From positions 1 to 22,894 of the forward strand of contig JACRUB010000004.1 in the NCBI GenBank assembly GCA_014305015.1: a DNA stretch of 22,894 bases. The letters are read 5' to 3'. A program made the position numbers and the translations under genes. This document shows positions 15,352 to 22,894 of the stretch, in pieces. How positions within the stretch are numbered: position 1 is the first letter of the stretch; every line of letters begins with the position of its first letter. Source of the stretch: Vulcanimicrobiota bacterium (GTDB lineage Bacteria > Vulcanimicrobiota > Vulcanimicrobiia > Vulcanimicrobiales > Vulcanimicrobiaceae). The notes under the pieces are model-generated. The model saw only the letters and a program-made list of their open reading frames with translations, was not told where the DNA came from and searched no databases.

Positions 15352-15915
15352 TCAGTTCTGCGAGCGGCCGATGTATCGCCGGTCGCGGGTGTCGATCCGA
15401 ATTAAGTCGTCGACGTTTACGAAAAGAGGAACGTTTACGGTGGCACCGGTTTCCAGCTTTGCCTGTTTGGTGGTTCCTTGCGCGGTATCGCCTTTGAAGC
15501 CTGGATCGGTCTCTGCCACGCGTAACTCGACGTGCGCGGGCAGATCAATGCCGATCGGAATGCCTTCGTGCATCTGGACATCAACCAGCATGCCGTCTTT
15601 GAGGAAGTCCGCAGGATCACCGATCAGTTCACGCTGCAGGGTGAAATTCTCGAACGACTCCTGATCCATGAAATGGTAGCCGTCGGCGTCATTGTAGAGC
15701 ATCGCCATTTCGCGCTTATCAACCGTGGCGCGCTCGAGCTTTTCGCCTGCACGGAAGGTACGCTCGACCGAAGCCCCCGTTTTGACGTTCTTGAGGCGAG
15801 TGCGCACGAAGGCCGAGCCTTTGCCGGGTTTGACGTGGAGGAACTCGATGACGGTCCAGAGCTGACCTTCGATCAGAATGGTGACGCCGTTGCGAAAATC
15901 GTTCGAAGAAATCAT
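15352..15915 (-). CDS. efp: Translation elongation factor P
   Basis: Rescues ribosomes stalled at consecutive prolines. 187 residues, normal for EF-P, with the amino-terminal KOW-like domain beginning MISSNDFRNGVTI and two OB domains ending in the IRIDTRDRRYIGR segment. The tip loop is VKPGKGSAF; K32 is the position that is lysylated, rhamnosylated (as Arg) or otherwise modified in other bacteria. A Lys with this loop fits a beta-lysylated or unmodified type; the modification enzymes (EpmA/EpmB) are not in the window. The ATG at 15915 has GGAG just upstream. It starts 27 bases after plsY ends and is probably cotranscribed with der and plsY. Proteins with PPP or PPPP encoded nearby (the unknown S2P partner, the cyclase, the TPR protein) are candidate clients. 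Confidence 0.97.
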   Translation of the reverse strand: MISSNDFRNGVTILIEGQLWTVIEFLHVKPGKGSAFVRTRLKNVKTGASVERTFRAGEKLERATVDKREMAMLYNDADGYHFMDQESFENFTLQRELIGDPADFLKDGMLVDVQMHEGIPIGIDLPAHVELRVAETDPGFKGDTAQGTTKQAKLETGATVNVPLFVNVDDLIRIDTRDRRYIGRSQN

Positions 15916-15942
15916 GACTCCGCTGGAGTACGGAGCGCGGGT

Positions 15943-16563
15943 TTAGTTGCCCTCGTTGCCCCGGCGCCAGGGGCGGAAAAGGCCGATGGCATTCTCACGG
16001 CCGGCCCGGAGTCTGCCGACGTTCTCACGGTGCGTATATATAATGAGGAGCGCGGCGAAGACGCCGTACGCCACATAGGCACGCTCGTGAGTGGTATACC
16101 AGAGCGCGATGGGCGCGACCACATTGAGCAAAATGGAACCGACCGATGAAAACGCGGTGATTGCCGCGCCCACGATCCAACCTCCGGCACAGATCGCACC
16201 GGCGAACCACGACATGCCAATGATCGCTCCGGCGGATGTCGCGACCCCTTTGCCGCCCTTGCCACCCAGAAACGGCGAGAAGCAGTGTCCCAGCACGGCG
16301 GCCGCCGCTGCAAATGCAACAACTACCGGATCGAGTCCTTGCATCTTCACGGCCATCACCGGGAAAAATCCCTTGAGTGCGTCCAGAAGAAGCACAGCAA
16401 TTGCGCCAGGCTTGCCCATTGTGCGAAACGCGTTCGCTGCCCCGATGTTCCCGCTACCCTTGGTGCGGATGTCGATACCGTAAAAGAGTTTTCCGATGAT
16501 GTATCCGACCGGAATCGCGCCGATCCAAAACCCGCAAAAGATGACAAGGAGAATCAGGAACAT
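15943..16563 (-). CDS. plsY: Acyl-phosphate:glycerol-3-phosphate acyltransferase PlsY
   Basis: Inner-membrane enzyme that transfers the acyl group from acyl phosphate to glycerol 3-phosphate, making lysophosphatidic acid, the first step of phospholipid synthesis. About 206 residues with five or so membrane helices. All three PlsY motifs are present: GSGNIGAANAFRTMG, then the GHCFSPFLGGKGGKGVAT phosphate-binding loop, then HRENVGRLRAGRE. The ATG at 16563 overlaps the der stop by one base (TGATG), which favours it over the TTG three bases upstream and suggests translational coupling. The partner PlsX, which makes acyl phosphate, is not in the window. Confidence 0.96.
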   Translation of the reverse strand: MFLILLVIFCGFWIGAIPVGYIIGKLFYGIDIRTKGSGNIGAANAFRTMGKPGAIAVLLLDALKGFFPVMAVKMQGLDPVVVAFAAAAAVLGHCFSPFLGGKGGKGVATSAGAIIGMSWFAGAICAGGWIVGAAITAFSSVGSILLNVVAPIALWYTTHERAYVAYGVFAALLIIYTHRENVGRLRAGRENAIGLFRPWRRGNEGN

Positions 16564-17972
16564 CAATCGTCGTCTTGGGTACGTTTGCGCGCGCGAAACT
16601 CCATGCCGAGCGGCACGCCTTCAAAATCGAAGTTCTGGCGGATAACGTTTTCTAGAAAACGCCTGTACGATGGCTGCACGATCTCAGGATCGTTGCAATG
16701 AAAGACAAAGAGCGGCGGATGCGAAGCCGGCTGCGAGCAGTAGAAGATCTTGAACATCTTGCCGCCAGGGGCCGGCGCGGGATGCGCGAGCGTCGCGTCG
16801 CGAATCACGGAGTTGAGCAAAGCCGTCGGCACGTGGCGGTCGAGATTTTCGGAGACTTTCATCACGATCGGCATGAGGCTGTTCAGGCGGCGCCCCGTTT
16901 TCGCCGAGAGAAACGTCACCGGAACGTGTTTAGCAAAAGGCACTTGTTCGTGAATGACGTCGATCAGTTCGGCTTGACTGTACTCGCCTTGCTCGCGTGC
17001 CAGATCCCATTTGTTCGCAACGATGATGAGGCCCTTGCGTTCTTCGATAATCATGCCGGCTAAGCGGCGGTCTTGATTGAGAATGCCTTTGAGCGAATCG
17101 ATCAACAGAATCGCAATATCGCAGCGCGCGATGGCGTGCAGCGATCGCAGCGCCGAGTAGTATTCAATCGCTCCGTGCGCGCTTGGCTTCTTGCGTACGC
17201 CGGCCGTATCGATCAGCCGAATCTTATGTTCGTGAAACTGGAAGATTGTGTCGATCGCGTCGCGCGTGGTGCCGGGGATATCGGAGACAATTGAGCGTTC
17301 CTCCCCGAGCAGCGCGTTAAGCAACGAACTTTTCCCGACGTTCGGTTGGCCGACAAGCGCGAGTGAAAGCTCGCCCTCCACCGCGGCGTTTGGTAGTTGC
17401 TCCGGGATCTTCTCGAGAATCTCATCGAGCAGATCGCCCGTGCCCTCACCGTGAATTGCCGAAATTTGAAACGGTTCGCCAAAACCGAGACGCCCGAATT
17501 CGCCGCTAACTGACGCGGCAACTTTCGGAGACTCGCATTTATTGGCAACTAAGATCACGGGCCGGCGCGTCTTGCGTAAAATATGCGCGACGTCATCATC
17601 GAGCGGGTGCAGACCGGCGGTGGCGTCGACGACGAAAACAATCGCGTCGGCATTCTGCGCCGCGGCTTCCGCCTGCCGCTGTGTGGACGCGACAAGCGTG
17701 TCGTCTTTTTCCAAATCGGGATCGAGACCGGCGGTATCGACAACCGTAAATGTCCGTCCGCGCCACTCGGAGACCGCATAGAGCCGGTCACGCGTAACGC
17801 CGGGCGTATCCTCGACGATCGCAAGGCGCTGGCCGATCAAGCGGTTGAAGAGCGCACTCTTGCCGACGTTGGGCCGCCCCACGATGGCGACCGTGGCAGG
17901 GCGCAATTGCCCGATGAGTTCGGGCTCGACTTCTAGGTCTAAAGGCACTTCGTTCAACTCCGTGCCCCCCAT
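16563..17972 (-). CDS. der: Ribosome assembly GTPase Der (EngA)
   Basis: Double-domain GTPase required for 50S ribosomal subunit maturation. 469 residues. The first GTPase domain has GRPNVGKS (33-40), DTAGL (79-83) and NKCE (144-147); the second has GQPNVGKS (208-215), DTAGV (255-259) and NKWD (320-323). A carboxyl-terminal KH-like domain (about 370-460) follows, as usual. Two points are unusual: the G4 motif of the first domain is NKCE instead of NKxD, and there are about 25 residues before the first GTPase domain, where most Der proteins start almost directly. The ATG at 17972 sits inside a hairpin and has no clear Shine-Dalgarno sequence; a later GTG or TTG could be the true start. It is first in the der-plsY-efp run. 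Confidence 0.96.
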   Translation of the reverse strand: MGGTELNEVPLDLEVEPELIGQLRPATVAIVGRPNVGKSALFNRLIGQRLAIVEDTPGVTRDRLYAVSEWRGRTFTVVDTAGLDPDLEKDDTLVASTQRQAEAAAQNADAIVFVVDATAGLHPLDDDVAHILRKTRRPVILVANKCESPKVAASVSGEFGRLGFGEPFQISAIHGEGTGDLLDEILEKIPEQLPNAAVEGELSLALVGQPNVGKSSLLNALLGEERSIVSDIPGTTRDAIDTIFQFHEHKIRLIDTAGVRKKPSAHGAIEYYSALRSLHAIARCDIAILLIDSLKGILNQDRRLAGMIIEERKGLIIVANKWDLAREQGEYSQAELIDVIHEQVPFAKHVPVTFLSAKTGRRLNSLMPIVMKVSENLDRHVPTALLNSVIRDATLAHPAPAPGGKMFKIFYCSQPASHPPLFVFHCNDPEIVQPSYRRFLENVIRQNFDFEGVPLGMEFRARKRTQDDD

Positions 17973-17986
17973 ACTGAGGTATGGGG
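17967..17986. promoter_or_regulatory. Hairpin containing the der start codon
   Basis: CCCCATAC and GTATGGGG pair perfectly around a TGAG loop. On the der mRNA the ATG falls in the distal arm. It could restrain der translation, or matter only if the true start is further in. Confidence 0.4.
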
Positions 17987-18059
17987 CCCCCGAACTAAAG
18001 CGCGCTTCAGCATTAGAATATGGCAGCGCTTCCCCCAGGGCGCGCTAAAGAAACTTGTT

Positions 18060-18077
18060 CGGGAATGCATGGTCCCG
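18060..18077 (+). promoter_or_regulatory. Small hairpin in the miaB leader
   Basis: CGGGA and TCCCG pair around an eight-base loop. It is the first of two consecutive hairpins in the 163-base gap between der and miaB. No conserved family is recognised. Confidence 0.3.
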
Positions 18078-18085
18078 AGCGTTTC

Positions 18086-18128
18086 GGGCAAGCGGAATGG
18101 GGCGCCTGGTCTGAGAAGTTGCTTGCCC
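18086..18128 (+). promoter_or_regulatory. Inverted repeat just upstream of miaB
   Basis: GGGCAAGC at 18086-18093 and GCTTGCCC at 18121-18128 are perfectly complementary, with a 27-base loop. It ends seven bases before the miaB ATG and occupies the ribosome binding region, so it could affect translation. There is no T run, so a terminator is unlikely. Confidence 0.4.
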
Positions 18129-18135
18129 TCACCTT

Positions 18136-19536
18136 ATGGCTAGTATTTACATCGAGACGTACGGCTGTCAAATGAATGAAGCCGACTCGCAGTACATCGC
18201 GGACCGGGCGGCATCGGCCGGGTATAGTGTTGCCGGCACGCCCGAAGAAGCGAACGTCGTTATTCTCAACACGTGTACGGTTCGCGAGCGAGCCGAGCGC
18301 AGTGCTTACGGACGCATGGGCCATTACAAGCTGCTCAAAGCGAGCGACCCGGATGTCAAACTCGTCGTCACCGGGTGCTTGGCGGAGCAAGACCGCGATA
18401 TTATGCGCAGCAAACAGCCGCACATCGATGCCGTGTTCGGCACAAGCGAACTCGTGCAACTAGGCGATACCATTACCGCATGGCGCGGCGACTTCGCCGA
18501 TACCGAATACACCGAAGAGCGGGCTCTAATCGAGACCATAGGCGGCGCGCACACCGTCACGGATGTGTTTTCGCACCTGCGTGGCTACGTCACCGTGCAA
18601 CGCGGTTGCAGCTACTACTGCACATTCTGCATCGTGCCGCACGTGCGCGGCCGGTTCGATCATCGGCCGATGGCGGATATTCTAGCTGAAGTTGAAGCGC
18701 GAATTGCGGAAGGCGCACGGGAGATAACGCTCGTCGGCCAGACGGTTAATGCGTACAAAGATCCGGCAACGGATTACGACTTCGGCGACCTGCTTGCGGC
18801 CGTCGCCAAACTCAATGGGCTCGAGCGCTTAGCATTCATTACGCCGCATCCCAAGGATTTCACCGAGAAGATATTCTCGAACATGGCGGCATTACCACAG
18901 CTCAATCCGCGTCTGCACTTGCCGCTGCAATCGGCCAGCGACCCGATCCTTCGCCGCATGAATCGTAAATACACGATGCAAGTCTATCAAGAAAAACTTG
19001 CGCTCGCGCGCCGGTACCTTTCCGGCTGGGCGATTACCACGGACATGATCGTCGCGTTCCCGGGCGAGACCGAAGCGGATTTCCAAGCGTCGCTCGACTA
19101 CATAGACCAGCAGCAATTTGCGCAAGCCTTCATGTTCGTCTACTCGCCGCGCCGGGGCACGCCTGCTTCGAACTGGGAGCAGATTCCGGCCCAAGAAGGC
19201 TCGGCACGCCTTAAACGTTTGGCAGACGTGCAGAATCGTGCGTGCCGCAATTTCCACGATCGAAAACTCGGCTCTACGGTTCGCGCACTCATCACCGGAC
19301 CCTCGCGCAAAGACGCGCGCAAGCTTGCAACCAAAACGCTCGATAACGTCACCGTTGTCGCGCCGATGCCGGATGGCTACAGCGAAGCCTTGTACGCCGC
19401 CGAGCCGTGGCTCGACATCGCAATCGGAACGGCGCACGTTTGGGGCTGCACGGGAACGATCCTACGCCGCGCCGCGCGTTACGCGGATGCGGGCAACGCG
19501 GTAAAAGGCGCCGTCGTTGACTTGCTCGCAGTTTAA
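18136..19536 (+). CDS. miaB: tRNA-2-methylthio-N6-dimethylallyladenosine synthase MiaB
   Basis: Radical-SAM methylthiotransferase that converts i6A37 to ms2i6A37 in tRNAs reading UNN codons. 466 residues. The amino-terminal UPF0004 domain has the three auxiliary-cluster cysteines C11 (YGCQMN), C47 (NTCTVR) and C81 (TGCLAE). The radical SAM cluster motif C158-x3-C162-x2-C165 follows in QRGCSYYCTFCIVP. A TRAM domain is expected over about the last 70 residues, though its sequence is divergent. The N-terminal YGCQMN fits MiaB better than the MtaB or RimO branches. The ATG at 18136 has no evident Shine-Dalgarno sequence and lies right after a hairpin. The downstream order with mutS is a common neighbourhood for tRNA modification and mismatch repair genes; an exported protein lies between them here. 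Confidence 0.95.
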   Translation: MASIYIETYGCQMNEADSQYIADRAASAGYSVAGTPEEANVVILNTCTVRERAERSAYGRMGHYKLLKASDPDVKLVVTGCLAEQDRDIMRSKQPHIDAVFGTSELVQLGDTITAWRGDFADTEYTEERALIETIGGAHTVTDVFSHLRGYVTVQRGCSYYCTFCIVPHVRGRFDHRPMADILAEVEARIAEGAREITLVGQTVNAYKDPATDYDFGDLLAAVAKLNGLERLAFITPHPKDFTEKIFSNMAALPQLNPRLHLPLQSASDPILRRMNRKYTMQVYQEKLALARRYLSGWAITTDMIVAFPGETEADFQASLDYIDQQQFAQAFMFVYSPRRGTPASNWEQIPAQEGSARLKRLADVQNRACRNFHDRKLGSTVRALITGPSRKDARKLATKTLDNVTVVAPMPDGYSEALYAAEPWLDIAIGTAHVWGCTGTILRRAARYADAGNAVKGAVVDLLAV

Positions 19537-19543
19537 GAGAGGG
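19537..19543 (+). promoter_or_regulatory. Shine-Dalgarno sequence fixing the start of the TonB-C-domain protein
   Basis: GAGAGGG, eight bases before the ATG at 19552, right after the miaB TAA. It favours that ATG over the GTG at 19543. Confidence 0.65.
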
Positions 19544-19551
19544 TGTTTGCC

Positions 19552-20466
19552 ATGAAACCATATGTCACGATTGCCCTGGCCGCGTTGCTGCTGGGTGCAG
19601 TCCACATTAAAGAGTTCGCATTCAGTCCCCAAGAGGCTGCATTGCGCGCTTTACAACCTGCCCCACGTCCAGAGATCGTTCGCGTCAACATTGCGGGACC
19701 GTACGCGACCATCCTGACGCGCGGTGGTCTGATGGAAAACTCTCCGGTAAGTTCGCCGATACTCGTAAAGCATTTTACATTCGGCTGGCAGGCGCTTGAG
19801 CTGGTCAATTTTAGTTGCAGTCTGGACCAACAGATGCTCGGGGCGAGAGACAACGCCACGCTAATGCGCGGCATGCCCTCTCCAAAAGCCGACTCCCACT
19901 GCGCCGCGTTGCGCGATGACGGCGACCCGGCGGCAGTCGAAGCGATTCGCAAGCAAATGGTCGCCCGTAAACTTGTGCCGTCTGTCATCGTGCGCGGAAG
20001 CTTTGCACTTGCCTCATGGTACGGCGCGGGGGGCGGCGAAACGCTCTTCAAAAATATTGCGGGTTCGAATTGGAATAGCATTGCCAGTGATGGTGGTGCG
20101 ATGGGTGCGGACAATATGCGCAAGTATGATGTTCCGCAGGAAGCTTGGGGCGCATTCAGCATATCCGACACGCCTGCCACCCCGGCTTGCGCCGTCCCTT
20201 TGAAAGACGTCACGATCGTGCGAGCAGTGACGCCTGAATATCCCGAGGGCGCAAGATCGATGCATCTGGGACCGGTAGTAGTAATCATCAAGGTCAATGT
20301 TACTGCCAAGGCTGAAGTCGCGGGCGCTTCTGTCGTTCAAAGTTCGGGCGCCCCAATTATCGACATGGCGGCGCTCGTAGCTGCGCGGCAGAGCACCTAC
20401 TCGCCTAAAATTGTTAATTGCGCCCCTGTCGCGGGCACCTACACATATACGGCAAATTTCAATTAG
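19552..20466 (+). CDS. Exported protein with a TonB C-terminal-like domain
   Basis: 304 residues. The amino end (KPYVTIALAALLLGAVHI) is a signal peptide or membrane anchor. Residues about 35-190 form an uncharacterised domain with IAGPYATILTRGG, a WYGAGGGETLF segment and a GGAMGADNM segment; it holds Cys residues that could pair once exported. The last 90 residues (IVRAVTPEYPEGAR, then VVVIIKVNV, then a YSP-containing carboxyl strand) look like a TonB carboxyl-terminal domain, which in TonB contacts outer-membrane receptors. There is no long proline-rich spacer and no ExbB/ExbD gene nearby, so it is probably not a working TonB energy transducer. It sits 15 bases after miaB and 72 bases before mutS. 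Function unknown; the TonB-C match supports a diderm host. Confidence 0.75.
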   Translation: MKPYVTIALAALLLGAVHIKEFAFSPQEAALRALQPAPRPEIVRVNIAGPYATILTRGGLMENSPVSSPILVKHFTFGWQALELVNFSCSLDQQMLGARDNATLMRGMPSPKADSHCAALRDDGDPAAVEAIRKQMVARKLVPSVIVRGSFALASWYGAGGGETLFKNIAGSNWNSIASDGGAMGADNMRKYDVPQEAWGAFSISDTPATPACAVPLKDVTIVRAVTPEYPEGARSMHLGPVVVIIKVNVTAKAEVAGASVVQSSGAPIIDMAALVAARQSTYSPKIVNCAPVAGTYTYTANFN

Positions 20467-20538
20467 TGTCGTACCCGTCGAGTTTGATGCACAAGATATC
20501 CACAAGGGTCTGAGCCCCGGCAAGATAAGTCCGCGAAC

Positions 20539-22894
20539 GTGAGTACCCCGTACTCGCCGATGCTCGAGCAGTACTTTGGAATGAAGGCTCGCCACCCCGA
20601 AGCGATCTTGCTCTCGCGCGTCGGCGACTTTTATGAAGCCTATGGTGAGGACGCGGAAACCGTCGCGCGTTCGCTCTCGATTGCGCTGACGTCAAAGGAA
20701 GCGGGCGGGGGCAAACGCGTGGCGATGGCCGGCGTTCCGCATCACGCACTCTCGCAATATCTCGCGCGCCTAGTTGCGCAGCGCTGGATCGTCGCGCTTG
20801 CAGAGCAGCTCGAGGCGCCGCAACCCAACAAGCTCGTGCGGCGCGACGTCGTTCGCATTGTCACGCCCGGAACGCTGATCGAAGACCATCTGCTCGACGG
20901 CAAGCAGAATAACTATCTTGCAGCGATAACCCTCGTTGGCGACACCTTTGCGCTCGCCCATGCGGATGTGTCCACCGGACATTGTTCTGCCACCGCGCTT
21001 CAAGGCGATGAAGCCTACGACGAGTTGCTCGCCGAGATCGGCAGAATCGGGCCCGCTGAAATTGTGGCCGATATTCCGGCCGATGTGCGCGCGACCATGA
21101 GCACGGCGCTCGAAAATCTTGGCGCGCGCCTTGCATCACCCAGCCTCTCAATGGTGGAGGCGCGCGAACGTCCGCCAATCACCGGGTTCTCGCTCGATGA
21201 GTCTTTGGCAATTCACCGTGCGCTCGATGCACTTACCGCGTTTGTCCGTAAGACCGGCGTGACGACCGGCGATGCGCTCAATGCACCGCATTTTTACCGG
21301 CAGCAAACGTTTCTTTCGCTCGATCCGCAAACCCGCAAGAACCTCGAGCTGACGAAGGCCCTCGGTGCAAACCCGAAAGCGACTCTGCTTGCGACGCTCG
21401 ATAAGTGTGCCACGTCGATGGGCTCACGCATGCTCGCCCGCTGGATTCTTGCGCCGCTGGTCGAGCGCGAGGCCATACAAAAGCGCGCGAACTGCGTCGA
21501 GGCGTTGATCGCTGAGCACGTGCGGCGCGAGTCGGTTCAGGAATTGCTGCGCGGCTGTTTCGATTTGGAGCGAATCGCGCAGAAAGTCCGCTTCCGGCGA
21601 GCACTGCCCCGCGATCTCGCTTCGTTGCGACGGACGCTCGATGTCATGCGCCCACTCGCGCAAGTCGCTCCTGACGAAGTTGCATCGTGCATCGACCGCG
21701 TGGCGGACTTCTCGGGCATTCTTTCTGACTTACAAGCGCAGTTGGTCGACGAGCCGCCCGCGCAGCTCGTAGAGGGCGGCGTCATCCGGCCGGAATCTAA
21801 TGCCGAGCTCGCTGAGTGCGTTTCACTGCGGAGTGATGCACGAACGAAGCTGAGCGAACTTGAGGAGCGAGAACGCGAGCGCACCGGCATCAAGTCGCTT
21901 AAGATCAAATATGCGAGCGCCTACGGGTACGCAATCGAAGTCTCAACGAACAATCTAGGCAATGTGCCGGCAGATTACGTACGGAAGCAGACGCTCACCA
22001 ACGCCGAGCGCTTCATAACGCCCGAACTCAAGGAGCTCGAGATCGCCATCTCCACCGCGCAGTCGCGCCAGCTCCGGTTGGAACAAACGCTCTTCGATCA
22101 ACTCGTCGATCGTATTGGAGAGCGTGTCGAGGAGTTGCTCGCTACCGCAGATGCGCTTGCAGAACTGGACGTCCTTTGTTCGCTCGCGCAGTGCGCGGCA
22201 GAACGTGGGTATGTGCGGCCGCAATTCGTCGCAGAGAGCCGCGTGGATATCTGCGACGGCCGCCATCCTGTGATGGAAGCGATTTTGCGCACGAACTTCG
22301 TTCCTAACGATTTATCGCTGGCGACGGACTCGCAGCGTTTCATTTTATTGACCGGCCCGAACATGGGCGGAAAGTCGACCTATCTGAGGCAAGCGGCGCT
22401 CCTGACGATCATGGCGCAGATCGGCTCGTTCATTCCGGCAAAATCCGCCGGACTCGGGGTGGTCGATCGCATTTTCACGCGCATCGGAGCCGGCGACGAT
22501 TTAGCTTCCGGGCAATCAACCTTCTATCTTGAGATGGCCGAAGCAGCCGCAATCCTGCGCCGGTCAACGCATCGCAGCTTATTGCTCATTGACGAGGTTG
22601 GCCGCGGTACGGGAACGATTGACGGCCTCTCCATCGCGCAGGCAATTTGCGAGTTCTTACTCGGTTTGGAAGAACACGGTCCGATGGTGCTCTTCGCGAC
22701 ACACTTCCACGAACTCATTACACTCGCCGATCACTGGAAAGCCGTGGCTAACTATCACATCACCGCGGTCGAGAATACGAGCAAGAACGGCGCTCCGGTC
22801 TTTTCTCATCGCGTGCTGCCCGGAAGTTCCTCGCGTTCCTTCGGCATCGAGGTAGCGCGCATGGCCGGCTTACCGGAAGCAGTGATCGAGCGCG
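20539..22894 (+). CDS. mutS: DNA mismatch repair protein MutS, 3'-truncated by the window
   Basis: Recognises base mismatches and starts mismatch repair with MutL. 785 residues are visible; the carboxyl end runs off the window. The mismatch-reading F31-Y32-E33 lies in RVGDFYEAY. The ATPase has Walker A GPNMGGKST (606-614), the signature region ASGQSTFYLEM, Walker B LLIDEVGRGTGTIDG (D685, E686) and the FATHFHEL histidine. In the usual DE-x-GRGTST-Y/F-DG the Ser is Gly and the aromatic is Ile here. This is MutS1 rather than MutS2, since the mismatch domain is present and no Smr domain is seen. I chose GTG 20539 because TPYSPMLEQYF matches how the family begins; an ATG at 20560 is the alternative. 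The Shine-Dalgarno sequence is weak. Confidence 0.96.
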   Translation, partial: MSTPYSPMLEQYFGMKARHPEAILLSRVGDFYEAYGEDAETVARSLSIALTSKEAGGGKRVAMAGVPHHALSQYLARLVAQRWIVALAEQLEAPQPNKLVRRDVVRIVTPGTLIEDHLLDGKQNNYLAAITLVGDTFALAHADVSTGHCSATALQGDEAYDELLAEIGRIGPAEIVADIPADVRATMSTALENLGARLASPSLSMVEARERPPITGFSLDESLAIHRALDALTAFVRKTGVTTGDALNAPHFYRQQTFLSLDPQTRKNLELTKALGANPKATLLATLDKCATSMGSRMLARWILAPLVEREAIQKRANCVEALIAEHVRRESVQELLRGCFDLERIAQKVRFRRALPRDLASLRRTLDVMRPLAQVAPDEVASCIDRVADFSGILSDLQAQLVDEPPAQLVEGGVIRPESNAELAECVSLRSDARTKLSELEERERERTGIKSLKIKYASAYGYAIEVSTNNLGNVPADYVRKQTLTNAERFITPELKELEIAISTAQSRQLRLEQTLFDQLVDRIGERVEELLATADALAELDVLCSLAQCAAERGYVRPQFVAESRVDICDGRHPVMEAILRTNFVPNDLSLATDSQRFILLTGPNMGGKSTYLRQAALLTIMAQIGSFIPAKSAGLGVVDRIFTRIGAGDDLASGQSTFYLEMAEAAAILRRSTHRSLLLIDEVGRGTGTIDGLSIAQAICEFLLGLEEHGPMVLFATHFHELITLADHWKAVANYHITAVENTSKNGAPVFSHRVLPGSSSRSFGIEVARMAGLPEAVIER

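Noticed and set aside
19533..20309. 258-codon minus-strand open frame
   Set aside because: Antisense to the exported TonB-C-domain gene, which has a signal peptide and ribosome binding site; the antisense translation has no recognisable feature.
20497..20509. DnaA-box-like ATATCCACA upstream of mutS
   Set aside because: Single imperfect site, no cluster, no AT-rich unwinding region and no dnaA or dnaN gene nearby; not an origin.
1..22894. CRISPR array, tRNA/rRNA, phage or insertion sequence
   Set aside because: No regularly spaced repeats of the right size, no tRNA cloverleaf or rRNA sequence noticed, and no transposase, integrase or phage structural gene.

Overview
The window is ordinary bacterial chromosome: 19 protein genes packed on both strands, with short gaps, several 1-4 base gene overlaps, frequent GTG/TTG starts and moderately high GC. 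No phage, insertion sequence, plasmid, CRISPR, tRNA or rRNA was seen, and no gene-free stretch reaches 300 bases. The mix (a large Asp-box/VPS10-like secreted protein, a CHASE2 adenylate cyclase, an H1-like basic protein, a TonB-C-domain exported protein, and core genes der-plsY-efp and miaB...mutS) suggests an uncultured, probably diderm lineage. Candidatus Eremiobacterota (WPS-2) or a relative is my best guess, but it rests on gene content only and is weakly held.

Left part (1-10 kb): a 5'-truncated family-5 solute-binding protein (+) converges on a minus-strand block made of a site-2 protease, a coupled unknown protein and a GT87-like membrane glycosyltransferase. Divergent from it is a plus-strand pair, a type II NADH dehydrogenase and a LeuA/homocitrate-synthase-family enzyme 2 bases apart. 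These converge on a very large secreted Asp-box protein (-).

Middle (10-15.3 kb): an H1-like lysine/arginine-rich protein (+) with a good Shine-Dalgarno sequence; a TPR membrane protein coupled to an M55 D-aminopeptidase (-); a SprT-like zinc protein (+); a TauE/SafE permease (-); and a CHASE2-class III adenylate cyclase (-). Copies of a short repeat related to GTCACGCTGAG...TCGAAGCG lie here, one inside the TPR gene and a small array beside the permease start.

Right part (15.3-22.9 kb): the minus-strand run der-plsY-efp (GTPase, phospholipid acyltransferase, elongation factor P) leads into the cyclase gene. Divergent from der is miaB, then an exported TonB-C-domain protein, then mutS, which runs off the window end. 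Most genes are housekeeping. The less explained items are the short repeat family, the S2P-coupled unknown protein, the H1-like protein and its structured leader, the unassigned LeuA-family enzyme, and the exported protein between miaB and mutS.
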